Source: CAUZIZ01 sp965219005 (GTDB lineage: Bacteria > Acidobacteriota > UBA6911 > RPQK01 > JAJDTT01). Taken from it: a stretch of 64,000 bases of DNA. Below, one piece after another: positions 1 through 7,827 of this stretch. Within the stretch, counting starts at the first letter, position 1, and the number at the start of each line of letters is the position of its first letter. The stretch covers positions 2,666,001-2,730,000 of the forward strand of contig CBDCMS010000003.1 in the NCBI GenBank assembly GCA_965219005.1, written 5' to 3'. A program made the position numbers and the translations under genes. A model generated the notes under the pieces. The model saw nothing but the letters and a program-made list of their open reading frames with translations. It searched no databases and was not told where the DNA came from.

Positions 1-1
1 C

Positions 2-2080
2 CTCGACGTCGACAACCGCTTTCCCTACCGCGTCTACGCAACCCAGCAGGACAATTCCAGCATTTGCGTTCCCAGTTCTACCGAATATGGGGGGATTCCC
101 TGGACCGAGTGCTATGCCGTCGGCACCGGCGAAAGCGGGCACATTGCGGTGCACCCATCCGATCCCGAGATTGCCTATATTGGGGCGGTGGGGAGCTCAC
201 CCGGTGGAGGGGGAGCCCTACAACGCTACGATCGGCGAACTCGACAGATCAGACTCGTAACGGTGTGGCCAGAGGCCGATCAGGGTTGGGCTTCGAAGGA
301 ACAAAGTTATCGTTTCAAGTGGACCTTTCCCATCGCCTTTTCTCCGCAGGATCCGAAGATTGTCTACGCCGCCGGAAATCGCCTCTTCCGAACTACGGAC
401 GAGGGGAGCAGCTGGGAGGCGATCAGCCCGGATCTTACCCGGAACGATGCGTCCAAGCTCGGGATATCCGGTGGGCCCGTCACCAGCGATTCCAGCGGTG
501 CGGAGCAATATGCCACCATTGTTGCGTTCGCTGAATCTCCCCTGGAACAGGGTCTACTGTGGGCTGGAACCGATGACGGCCTGGTTCAGGTTTCCCGAGA
601 CGGGGGGCACGACTGGCGCGACGTAACCCCGCCCGATCTACCTGAATGGTCATGGGTGGGCTCGATTGAAGCTTCACCCCATGCTCCCGGGACCGCCTTT
701 GTTGCCGCCACCCGTTACAAGTTGGACGACTACGAGGCCTATCTCTTCCAGACGGTCGACTACGGGGAGACCTGGCAGACCCTCAGTGAGGGATTTCCGG
801 AAGGTGAAATCAGTCGGGTAGTCTGCCAGGATCCGGTGCAGCAAGGATTGTTGTATGTGGGAACCGAAACCGGAATCTGTATCTCGCTCGACCAGGGCCA
901 TAGGTGGCGCCATCTCGAATCCAACCTCCCCGTAGTGCCGGTCTACGACCTGAAAATCAAGGATGATGATCTGGTGGCCGCGACTCATGGCCGTTCCTTC
1001 TGGATCCTGGACGACCTGACGCCCCTTCGCGAGCTGTCAGAGGAGGTGGCGGAGGCTTCTGCCCACTTGTTCGCCCCTTGTCCCTCCTATCGGCGCTGGC
1101 TGCAATGGGGTGTCGGGATTCATCGGGGTCCGGGGAAATGCTACATGCTGGCATTGGGAGCTGCGGGCACCTTCTATGAGACGAAATCACCGGAGGGTCA
1201 GTCTGGACTGAGAGGGCTTGATGTGGGTGAGAACCCCCCGCAGGGAGCCATTGTCTACTACTCCCTCAAAGAGGCTCCTGCTGAACCCGTGACCCTTTCC
1301 TTCCTGGACTCCCAAGGAGCTTTGATCAAGGCCGTAAGCAGCCAGGATACGGGATCTCAGGAGCGGCCTGAATCGCAGCTGTCGGACGAGGCGAATGGCG
1401 GCCCCTTCCTGTCCACTGAGGTGGGTTTGAACCGTTTCGTCTGGGATATGCGTTATCCCGGTGCTGAGAAGGTGCCGGGAGATCTCATTACCGAGAAGAT
1501 GGAGACTGGACCGCTGGCGGTACCCGGGACCTATCAGGTGCAGCTTCAGCTCGGGGATCAGACCGAAGTTCGTTCCTTCGAGATTCTCAAGGATCCCAGG
1601 GTATCAGCCACCCAGGAGGACCTCGACGCCCAGTTCGCTCTCTGGAGCCAGATTCGGGACAAACTCTCCGACACGCACAGGCACATCAACCATCTCAGGA
1701 GGATCACCGCCCAGTTGCAGGAATGGGAGACCCGTCTGGAGGGTTCCTCCAGCTCCGAGTCCTCTCAGTCAGTAGAGAAGGCTGCCCGGGACCTCCGAGA
1801 GAAACTGGTAGCAGTAGAGCGAGAGCTGATCCAGGTCGATGCGGAGACGCCCTCTGACTGGCTGCGTTTACCCGCACGCCTGAACTTCAAGCTGGCGGCT
1901 TTGATCAGCGTTGTTTCGAGTGCCGACGCCGCTCCGCCCCAACAGGCATACGATGTCTTCGAGCATTTCTGCGAAAAAGTCGACGCTCAACTTCAACGTC
2001 TCCAGGAGCTCACAGACCAAGAAGTACCGGCTTTCAACGAACTGGTCCGCGACGCCGGGCTGCCGGCCGTGATGACGTGA
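2..2080 (+). CDS. Asp-box / VPS10-like beta-propeller protein, 5' truncated by window edge
   Basis: The open frame runs in from the left edge without a stop, so the gene starts outside the window; a GTG at 149 is internal, because the frame upstream of it already encodes good family sequence (DNRFPYRVYATQQD). Repeated Asp-box units of the form S/T-x-D-x-G-x-x-W are visible (TTDEGSSW, SRDGGHDW, TVDYGETW, SLDQGHRW), typical of sortilin/BNR propellers. The C-terminal third is Glu/Gln-rich with a helical region. Proteins of this type are generally secreted 'glycosyl hydrolase' annotated propellers, abundant in Acidobacteriota, with no proven substrate. The signal peptide cannot be seen. Family assignment is secure; enzymatic function is not. 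Confidence 0.85.
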   Translation, partial: LDVDNRFPYRVYATQQDNSSICVPSSTEYGGIPWTECYAVGTGESGHIAVHPSDPEIAYIGAVGSSPGGGGALQRYDRRTRQIRLVTVWPEADQGWASKEQSYRFKWTFPIAFSPQDPKIVYAAGNRLFRTTDEGSSWEAISPDLTRNDASKLGISGGPVTSDSSGAEQYATIVAFAESPLEQGLLWAGTDDGLVQVSRDGGHDWRDVTPPDLPEWSWVGSIEASPHAPGTAFVAATRYKLDDYEAYLFQTVDYGETWQTLSEGFPEGEISRVVCQDPVQQGLLYVGTETGICISLDQGHRWRHLESNLPVVPVYDLKIKDDDLVAATHGRSFWILDDLTPLRELSEEVAEASAHLFAPCPSYRRWLQWGVGIHRGPGKCYMLALGAAGTFYETKSPEGQSGLRGLDVGENPPQGAIVYYSLKEAPAEPVTLSFLDSQGALIKAVSSQDTGSQERPESQLSDEANGGPFLSTEVGLNRFVWDMRYPGAEKVPGDLITEKMETGPLAVPGTYQVQLQLGDQTEVRSFEILKDPRVSATQEDLDAQFALWSQIRDKLSDTHRHINHLRRITAQLQEWETRLEGSSSSESSQSVEKAARDLREKLVAVERELIQVDAETPSDWLRLPARLNFKLAALISVVSSADAAPPQQAYDVFEHFCEKVDAQLQRLQELTDQEVPAFNELVRDAGLPAVMT

Positions 2081-2096
2081 TTTCGGGCCAAGCGGT

Positions 2097-2657
2097 CCAA
2101 CCCCTCGTTCGCGCTTCAGGCTTCCATGGCTCGGGAAGTTCCTTTCTCGAATGGGGCGAGCAGCGCTGGGGGCCCACTAACCTGAAACTTGAATAGTGAG
2201 CAGTGGTGAAGTGATCAGTGAACAGTACCGGAAAACAGCTACAGCCAACAGAGCCGCGAACGACTTGACTCGTTAGCAGTATGCCCCACGTTTCGAGGAG
2301 AGAGCTGGACAACAGCAGAATCTCGCAGAGCCCCAACCCCTCGCTTGCGCTTCAGGCTTCCATGGCTCGAGTAGTTTCTTTCCTGTACGATCCGGCGCAG
2401 CCGGGGGCGGCGCTAACCTGAAACTTGAATAGGTACCGCATTCACTTCGGCGTTCGCATGTTCGGTGTTCTGCGGTTTGTGATTTAGCCTTTTTCCTTGT
2501 TTCGGAAAACGTAACCGGTGGAAATGCTGAACCCCAGAATATCGAACAAGCGAATTTCGAAGGCCGGAAGAAGACAAAGGGGAGAACGTCTGAGGTTCAC
2601 TGCTCGTACAGAAGTTTTGTCCTCGAATGGGGTCAGCATCCCTGAGGGCCGGACCAA
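2097..2657. repeat. Composite dispersed repeat, copy 1 (two modules in tandem)
   Basis: The 667-bp gap between genes is built of modules found again near 9961, 16193 (reverse), 35005, and on both sides of the IS91-like element at 55139/57771. Shared words include CCCCTCGCTCGCGCTTCAGG, CTGAAACTTGAATAG, GAGAGAGCTGGACAACAGCA and TTCGGCGTTCGCATGTTCGG. The first module spans about 2097-2331 and the second about 2332-2657. The second is the intact version of the copy split by the IS91-like element. No coding potential is supported: short frames in it are the same repeat-derived peptides seen at other copies. Confidence 0.8.
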
Positions 2658-2747
2658 ATGTGAAAAACGCAAACGGTCCGGAGATTTTCACAAACGCGTG
2701 TGCTATACTGCCCTTTACCCACCTCTTCAGCTTAGGAGCTCGATTTT

Positions 2748-3182
2748 ATGAAGGTGATCAAAATAGCCCAGGTGCCTCCGCCCACGGTGACGGTGGACGC
2801 GACAGTCCTGGAGGCGGTATGGAGTATGCAGAACGCTCGGTCGGGTGCGACGGCGGTCCTCGAAGACGAGGAACTGGTGGGCATATTCTCGGAGCGAGAC
2901 GTCATGTTGCGGGTGGTGGCAGCTCAGCGAGATGCTGCGGACACTCTGGTCAAGCAGGTCATGACCTCTCCGGTCAAGTCGGTTTCCGAAGACCGGGATG
3001 CTGGAGATGCCCTCGAGCTCATGGTTTCCAACCACGTGCGCCATCTTCCCATTCTGGACAGTCAGGGAAGCTTGTTAGGACTCATCTCCATTCGGAATCT
3101 GCTGAGGTATCATGTGGAAGAACTGGCGGACCAACTGAATTCGCTGGAATCCTACTTCTTGGCGGACGGACCAGGCGGCTAG
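2748..3182 (+). CDS. CBS-domain pair protein
   Basis: This 144-aa protein consists almost entirely of two CBS motifs (about residues 8-60 and 72-125), as in stand-alone CBS proteins that bind adenosyl nucleotides (Bateman module). Characteristic stretches are LVGIFSERDVMLRVV in the first repeat and HVRHLPILDSQGSLLGLISIRNLL in part in the second. No membrane segment or catalytic domain is attached. The ATG follows CTTAGGAGCTCGATTTT, giving a usable AGGAG Shine-Dalgarno. It stands alone between a repeat block and a DUF2911 gene; the regulatory target is unknown. Confidence 0.88.
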   Translation: MKVIKIAQVPPPTVTVDATVLEAVWSMQNARSGATAVLEDEELVGIFSERDVMLRVVAAQRDAADTLVKQVMTSPVKSVSEDRDAGDALELMVSNHVRHLPILDSQGSLLGLISIRNLLRYHVEELADQLNSLESYFLADGPGG

Positions 3183-3276
3183 ACCCAGAAGGGTAAGTCC
3201 CAGGTCCCTAGCACAATTTCTCCCAACACCAAGACTTAGAACATAGGACAGTCTGAGCAGATTCGGAGGATCTATA

Positions 3277-3783
3277 ATGCGGATTTCATTTAGGCCCGTA
3301 GGGTTGTTGCTTGCAACGCTTCTAGTGTTGAGCGGATCGTCGATCTTTGCTGAAGACCGTGGCACGACTGAGATCACACTGGGAGGCAAGTCAGTTTCGA
3401 TCGATTATGGTCGGCCGACTCTCCGGGGAAGGGATCCCAATCAGTTGATCGGAGTGGGCCACGTCTGGCGGCTAGGGATGAATCAGGCGACGACGCTCAC
3501 AACCGAAGGGGATCTCAAGTTCGGTGCACTGGATGTTCCCCAGGGGTCCTATAGCCTTTTTGCCAAGAAAACCGGTGTCGAAGCCTGGGATTTGATTTTC
3601 AATAAGCAGACCGGCCAGTGGGGGACCCAGCGTGATGCCAGCAAGGATCTTGGGTCGATTCCTCTCACAGTGGAGGATGGAACGGAGAGTGTGGAAAACT
3701 TCACCATTGAGCTACTACCCGGGGGCGAATTTACCATGAGCTGGGGGACCCTCAGGGTATCGGCGTCGTTCACGGCGAACTGA
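3277..3783 (+). CDS. DUF2911 secreted protein
   Basis: This 168-aa protein has an N-terminal signal peptide (hydrophobic stretch VGLLLATLLVLSGSSIFA, cleavage predicted after about residue 25). The mature part carries DUF2911 hallmarks: YGRPTLRGRDP, VWRLGMNQATTL, PQGSYSLFAKK and FTMSWGTLRVSA. DUF2911 proteins are small periplasmic or lipoprotein-like beta proteins common in Bacteroidota and Acidobacteriota, with no known function. GGAGG lies 5 bases upstream of the ATG. Separated by about 95 bp from the CBS gene; co-transcription is possible but not shown. Confidence 0.88.
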   Translation: MRISFRPVGLLLATLLVLSGSSIFAEDRGTTEITLGGKSVSIDYGRPTLRGRDPNQLIGVGHVWRLGMNQATTLTTEGDLKFGALDVPQGSYSLFAKKTGVEAWDLIFNKQTGQWGTQRDASKDLGSIPLTVEDGTESVENFTIELLPGGEFTMSWGTLRVSASFTAN

Positions 3784-3791
3784 TCCTGTTT

Positions 3792-3825
3792 GCGGGTGGT
3801 CAAACGCCGGTTTCTACCACCCACG
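3792..3825. terminator. Hairpin after DUF2911 gene, possible terminator
   Basis: CGGGTGGT and ACCACCC(A) form a stem around a short loop, starting nine bases after the DUF2911 stop codon. There is no run of T after the stem, so intrinsic termination is uncertain. Confidence 0.35.
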
Positions 3826-3920
3826 CGATTGCTGACCGGGTCTCCCCAATTCGTTCACGAATTGCTATACTTAGCGCCTTCTTGACGAGAAAATGCATGC
3901 CAAGTGAGATGGAGCTAGAT

Positions 3921-5669
3921 ATGAAGGACGGAAAACTCATCGTATTGACGGCACCGCTAACCGAGATGATTGACCATGCCGGTTACTTCATCCAAATGGC
4001 GATGGCTTCCTTGCCGGTATGGATGGAAGGGGTGCTGAACCGGAAGTATCCGGCGTGGAAGCAAGCCAAACGAGCCAGCGACGGAACTGCCCAGGCTGCT
4101 CCGGCAGGACTTCGGATTCTCGAGAAAGTGATGGCGAAAGAGTTCGGCGCCGAGAATGTGATCGTGTGCTACCCCGAAGATCTCGAAAACTTCATCGGTC
4201 CCAACACCAAAATTGTGGCCGTCTCTACACACAATCCCCACGGAGTTACCTTTGCTGCTGGCGTCTATACGTCCATCTTCGGTAGCTCCAAGCAGCCCAT
4301 CAACTCCTTTTACTCGGATCTCATGTTCGAGATAATCAGGAACAATCCTCATCGCTCCAAATACAAGGTTATCGTGGGCGGATCTGGCGGCTGGCAGATC
4401 AACCAGACCGGTTCTGCGGAGAGTCTGGGTGTGGATTGCGTGGTCGAAGGACGCAGCGAGTCCGGGGAAACGATGGAGCTCTTTCGAAAGGCCGTTCGCG
4501 GCGATTCGTTGGAAGCGCAAGTGGAGGTTTCCCACCCCAGCGATCCAAATGCGATCCTTTTCCCGGAAAAGGCAACCACCTTTGGAGTGGTTGAAATGAC
4601 CACCGGCTGTGGTCGTCGTTGCCAGTTCTGCGTGCCAGATCTCAACCCTCAGATCGCGCTGCCGAGAGAAAGGATGATGGAGGCGGTCGAGGCGAATGTC
4701 GCCAACGGCAACAAACAGATCTCACTGGCCACCGAAGACATGTTCATCTGGGGGCAGGTGGGCAGCAAGACGCCGTTTTTCTTCCCTAATAGAGAGGCTT
4801 TGCTTGATCTGTATCGGGATGTGTCCAACTACCCTGGAGTAGAGGAGTGTGTCCTCAGCCACTCTACCATGGCTCCCGCCGTGGTGGACCCCGAGCTGAT
4901 TCGGGGTTTGTCAGAGACCCTTTTGGACAAGAGTCCTATCCGGCTTCCCAATCTTAGCTCGCACCCGGAGAAGAGAGCCCTGGTTCCCTTGATTGGGCTC
5001 GAGACCGGCTCGATTCGTATGGCGAAGGAAATCATGCCCAGTAAAGGAGTTCCGTTCCATATCGAAGACTGGCCGAGTGTGGTGCTGAGAGGGTTGGAGA
5101 TCCTCAACAAAAACAACTGGTTTCCCATGCTGACGCTGATGGTGGGGAATCCTGGTGAGACCGATGATGATGTGAAAGCAACCCTGGATCTCACCTACGA
5201 AATGGAAAGGCGAGGACTCTTCGGCTTCTTGATTCCCTCGGTATTCACACCCTTGGTCGGGACCAAGATGGAAAAGGGTGAGGGAGTTGCCAGGACTCGA
5301 GATCTTTCCAGGCTTCAGTGGCAGCTGATGATGAGGTGCTGGAAATTGAATCTCCGGCCTGGGTTGTACAGTTGGTGGGGCCCCAGCGCCTTCAGGCTAG
5401 GTGCTCTTGCGGTTTGGGCAGTGCGTCTACGCAAGACCAACGGCCCAAATTTCAAATGGCCTATGTTCGATTTCGCCAGCGCACTTCCGCAAAAGCTGAT
5501 GTACCGAATGGGTAAACTCTACCCGGGAAAACCTTTGGAACTCAAAACCCGAGCGGAGCTCCTGGCATCTATAAGACCCAATCAATGGCAATACATCAGA
5601 GAGGATACCGGCGACCTTCCAGGACCCGTAGTGAAGCAGGAGCCGGTAGCGATGGCGGCGACTCTATAA
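3921..5669 (+). CDS. B12-binding-domain radical SAM protein
   Basis: A cobalamin-binding-like Rossmann domain (about residues 1-200; IVAVSTHNPHG, KVIVGGSGGWQI) is followed by a radical SAM core whose cluster motif CX3CX2C is C230-G-R-R-C234-Q-F-C237. The Rossmann part lacks an obvious DxHxxG cobalamin-ligand motif. Beyond the core, TLMVGNPGETDDD and a C-terminal extension match B12/radical SAM enzymes of unassigned reaction. I chose the ATG at 3921 because GGAG lies 6 bases upstream; in-frame TTG 3882 and ATGs 3897/3909 would add up to 13 residues with poorer signals. A 61-aa gene follows after 36 bp and is probably in the same unit. Substrate unknown; methyltransferase or C-C chemistry are family possibilities. 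Confidence 0.87.
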   Translation: MKDGKLIVLTAPLTEMIDHAGYFIQMAMASLPVWMEGVLNRKYPAWKQAKRASDGTAQAAPAGLRILEKVMAKEFGAENVIVCYPEDLENFIGPNTKIVAVSTHNPHGVTFAAGVYTSIFGSSKQPINSFYSDLMFEIIRNNPHRSKYKVIVGGSGGWQINQTGSAESLGVDCVVEGRSESGETMELFRKAVRGDSLEAQVEVSHPSDPNAILFPEKATTFGVVEMTTGCGRRCQFCVPDLNPQIALPRERMMEAVEANVANGNKQISLATEDMFIWGQVGSKTPFFFPNREALLDLYRDVSNYPGVEECVLSHSTMAPAVVDPELIRGLSETLLDKSPIRLPNLSSHPEKRALVPLIGLETGSIRMAKEIMPSKGVPFHIEDWPSVVLRGLEILNKNNWFPMLTLMVGNPGETDDDVKATLDLTYEMERRGLFGFLIPSVFTPLVGTKMEKGEGVARTRDLSRLQWQLMMRCWKLNLRPGLYSWWGPSAFRLGALAVWAVRLRKTNGPNFKWPMFDFASALPQKLMYRMGKLYPGKPLELKTRAELLASIRPNQWQYIREDTGDLPGPVVKQEPVAMAATL

Positions 5670-5705
5670 GAACAGACGCGACAAGCGTTTTAGGAGAGAG
5701 AACAA

Positions 5706-5891
5706 ATGGGCGGTACCAAGACCGATCACAGCTTCGAACTCAATCCGGATCAAGTAGATTGGCTAAAGAAAATGGCGGAAAAGCACAGCCTTCCCGATGA
5801 GCACAAAGCTCTGAGGGTTCTCCTGGACTACGCCAAGGTTGAAGCAGACGAGGAGCAGGTCTTTACCGAATTCCGCTGTCTGCACTGCTGA
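5706..5891 (+). CDS. Small ribbon-helix-helix-like protein with C-terminal CxxC
   Basis: This 61-aa protein has a strong Shine-Dalgarno (AGGAGAGAG) just upstream of its ATG. It shows a short strand (HSFELNPDQ), then two predicted helices (VDWLKKMAEKHSL and EHKALRVLLDYAKVEA), the beta-alpha-alpha layout of ribbon-helix-helix DNA-binding proteins. It ends in ...FRCLHC, a CxxC pair at the extreme C-terminus. It follows the radical SAM gene by 36 bp. Possible roles: a metal- or redox-sensing RHH regulator, or a small substrate/partner of the radical SAM enzyme. Neither is demonstrated; there is no typical RiPP leader-core organisation apart from the terminal cysteines. Confidence 0.72.
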   Translation: MGGTKTDHSFELNPDQVDWLKKMAEKHSLPDEHKALRVLLDYAKVEADEEQVFTEFRCLHC

Positions 5892-5900
5892 CTTGAAGTA

Positions 5901-6053
5901 GATTCCAAGATACAAGTTACAAGAAACAAAGAAGTTCCAAATCACACGCACCAAATTCCAAACATTCTGGGCTAGCGTTCGCTGGTGCGGACCCCGCGGT
6001 TGCGTTTGATGCTTGGATTTTGAGATTTGTTTGGATCTTGTATCTTGGGATTT
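5901..6053. repeat. Large imperfect inverted repeat (CCAAGATACAAG type)
   Basis: GATTCCAAGATACAAG at the left and its near-complement CTTGTATCTTGGGATTT at the right form arms of about 43 bp around an approximately 65-bp centre. The arms are AT-rich against a GC-rich background. It lies between the converging 61-aa gene and the formate-THF ligase gene, so it could act as a bidirectional terminator or be a mobile foldback sequence. Confidence 0.7.
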
Positions 6054-6063
6054 CCAGTCAAGG

Positions 6064-7827
6064 TCAAGATAGACCTGTGATCGCACCCGTCTTCGGGTCG
6101 ACGTCGATTCCTCGAAACGTCGGACGCGAGCCCGTTCCCGGTAGCAACTTGATCTCGCCTGCCACCGGGACTACTAGACCGGCACCTTTGTAGATGCGGA
6201 CATCCTCGATAGGCAGCTCCCATCCAGTTGGGCGGCCTTTCAGGTTGGGGTCGTGCGAGAGACTGAGGTGTGTCTTGGCGATGCAGATGCCAAATTCCCG
6301 AGACTGTGGTTCAGACTCAAGCCTTTCCATGATCTCCAAGGCCGATGGCGAGTAGCTGACGCCCCGAGCACCGTAGAGTTCCCGCGCGACCATCTCGACT
6401 CGCTGGGTCAGAGAGGTCTCCAGCCCGTAGAGAAAGTTGAAGTCATTCTGTTCCGAGCAAGCCGAGACGACTGCTTCGGCAAGTTCGACGGATCCCTCGC
6501 CCCCCTTCAGCCAATGGTCGGATACTGCGAAGTAGGCCCCCGCAGACTCAGCCGCCTGGCGGACCAGGCACCGTTCGTCTTTGGTGTCGGCCACGAAGGA
6601 GTTCAGGCACACGATAGGTCGGACCCCGCTCCTCTTGACCACGTCGATATGTGCGGCGAGGTTGGCGCATCCCTTCTCTAACAAGCCCAGATGCTCCCTG
6701 GAATAGACCTCGTCCAGGGGAACCCCCGGGCGGACTCTGGGGCCGCCTCCGTGAGTCTTGAGAGCGCGAATAGTCGCAATGATAACGACCGCGCTGGGCC
6801 TGAGTCCCGAGATGCGGCACTTCAGATTCCAGAACTTCTCGTACCCGATGTCCGCACCGAACCCGCTTTCGGTCACCAGATAGTCGACCAGGCGAGTGCC
6901 GATCAGATCCGCGATGATCGAGCTTTGTCCCAAAGCAATATTGGCAAAGGGACCGGCGTGGACAAGAACGGGCTGCCCCTCGATCGTCTGCAGCAGATTG
7001 GGGTTGATCGCTTCTGCCATCCAGGCGCACATGGCACCGTCAACTTCCAGATCGGCGGTCGTGATCTCGCTGCCGTTTCGGTCATAGGCGACGACGATCT
7101 TTGCCATCCTCTCTCGAAGATCTGACAGGTTCCTAGCGATCGAAAGAATGGCCATGATCTCGCTGGCGGCTGTGATCAGGAAGCCTGATTCGATCTCGAC
7201 CCCGTCGGTTTTTCCTCCTCTGCCGATCGTTATGTTTCTCAGCGCCTGAGCACAATAGTCGATGGCCCAATCCATTGAGACCCCTGAAGGATCGATGTCC
7301 AGTCGCTTCAGGTGGAGTTGTTCCAGCCGCTCGTCGTCGTAGTTGCGCTCGTGCTGCATGCGCGCGGTTAGCGCCACCATCGCCAGGTTGTGCGCGTTCG
7401 TGACCGAATCAATGTCCCCGGTGAGTCGCACTGAAAGTGGAGCAAGCGGAATACACTGCGCCAGTCCACCCCCGGCTCCGGATCCCTTGATGTTGAAGGT
7501 AGGACCGCCGCTGGGCTGCCGTATGGTTGCGGCCGCCCGTTTGCCGATATAGCCCAGCCCTTGGAGAAGGCCCATACAGGTTGTGGTTTTCCCTTCACCC
7601 AAAGGAGTCGGCGTAATGCCCGAGACGTTGATGTAGTGACCTGTTGGCGCTTGTTCGAGACGCTCCATCACCAAGGTCTGGTCGATCTTGGCCACGTACC
7701 TTCCCATGGGAATGAGCTCGTCACCCTGCAGTCCCAGATCCTCGGCCAGTTGAGTCGGAGACTTCATGTCACGCTCGGCTTCCTGAGCGATTTCCCAGTC
7801 TTTGAGTCTGGTGGGATCAAGCTTCAT
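6064..7827 (-). CDS. fhs: Formate-tetrahydrofolate ligase (10-formyl-THF synthetase)
   Basis: This 587-aa enzyme makes 10-formyl-THF from formate, THF and ATP in the cytoplasm. The family P-loop TPTPLGEGKTTT is at residues 72-83; further hallmarks are RQPSGGPTFNIKGSGAGGG, DIDSVTNAHNLAM and PNLKGRPTGWELP. Length is slightly above the usual 555-560. The ATG overlaps the stop of the upstream dehydratase gene by four bases (ATGA), with GAGAAGGGG before it, so the two are translationally coupled. Coupling to a sugar-acid dehydratase is not a standard fhs neighbourhood; it may link sugar oxidation to C1 metabolism, but this is inference. Confidence 0.96.
   Translation of the reverse strand: MKLDPTRLKDWEIAQEAERDMKSPTQLAEDLGLQGDELIPMGRYVAKIDQTLVMERLEQAPTGHYINVSGITPTPLGEGKTTTCMGLLQGLGYIGKRAAATIRQPSGGPTFNIKGSGAGGGLAQCIPLAPLSVRLTGDIDSVTNAHNLAMVALTARMQHERNYDDERLEQLHLKRLDIDPSGVSMDWAIDYCAQALRNITIGRGGKTDGVEIESGFLITAASEIMAILSIARNLSDLRERMAKIVVAYDRNGSEITTADLEVDGAMCAWMAEAINPNLLQTIEGQPVLVHAGPFANIALGQSSIIADLIGTRLVDYLVTESGFGADIGYEKFWNLKCRISGLRPSAVVIIATIRALKTHGGGPRVRPGVPLDEVYSREHLGLLEKGCANLAAHIDVVKRSGVRPIVCLNSFVADTKDERCLVRQAAESAGAYFAVSDHWLKGGEGSVELAEAVVSACSEQNDFNFLYGLETSLTQRVEMVARELYGARGVSYSPSALEIMERLESEPQSREFGICIAKTHLSLSHDPNLKGRPTGWELPIEDVRIYKGAGLVVPVAGEIKLLPGTGSRPTFRGIDVDPKTGAITGLS

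Noticed and set aside
64..534. Forward reading frame of 156 codons near the left edge
   Set aside because: It lies wholly within the propeller gene in another frame and its Arg/Ser-rich translation resembles no protein family; a shadow frame.
2034..2336. Reverse-strand frame whose peptide (EILLLSSSLLETWG...) recurs near 9833 and 16121
   Set aside because: Recurrence is due to the dispersed repeat; the frame is not conserved in length and lacks a ribosome-binding site.
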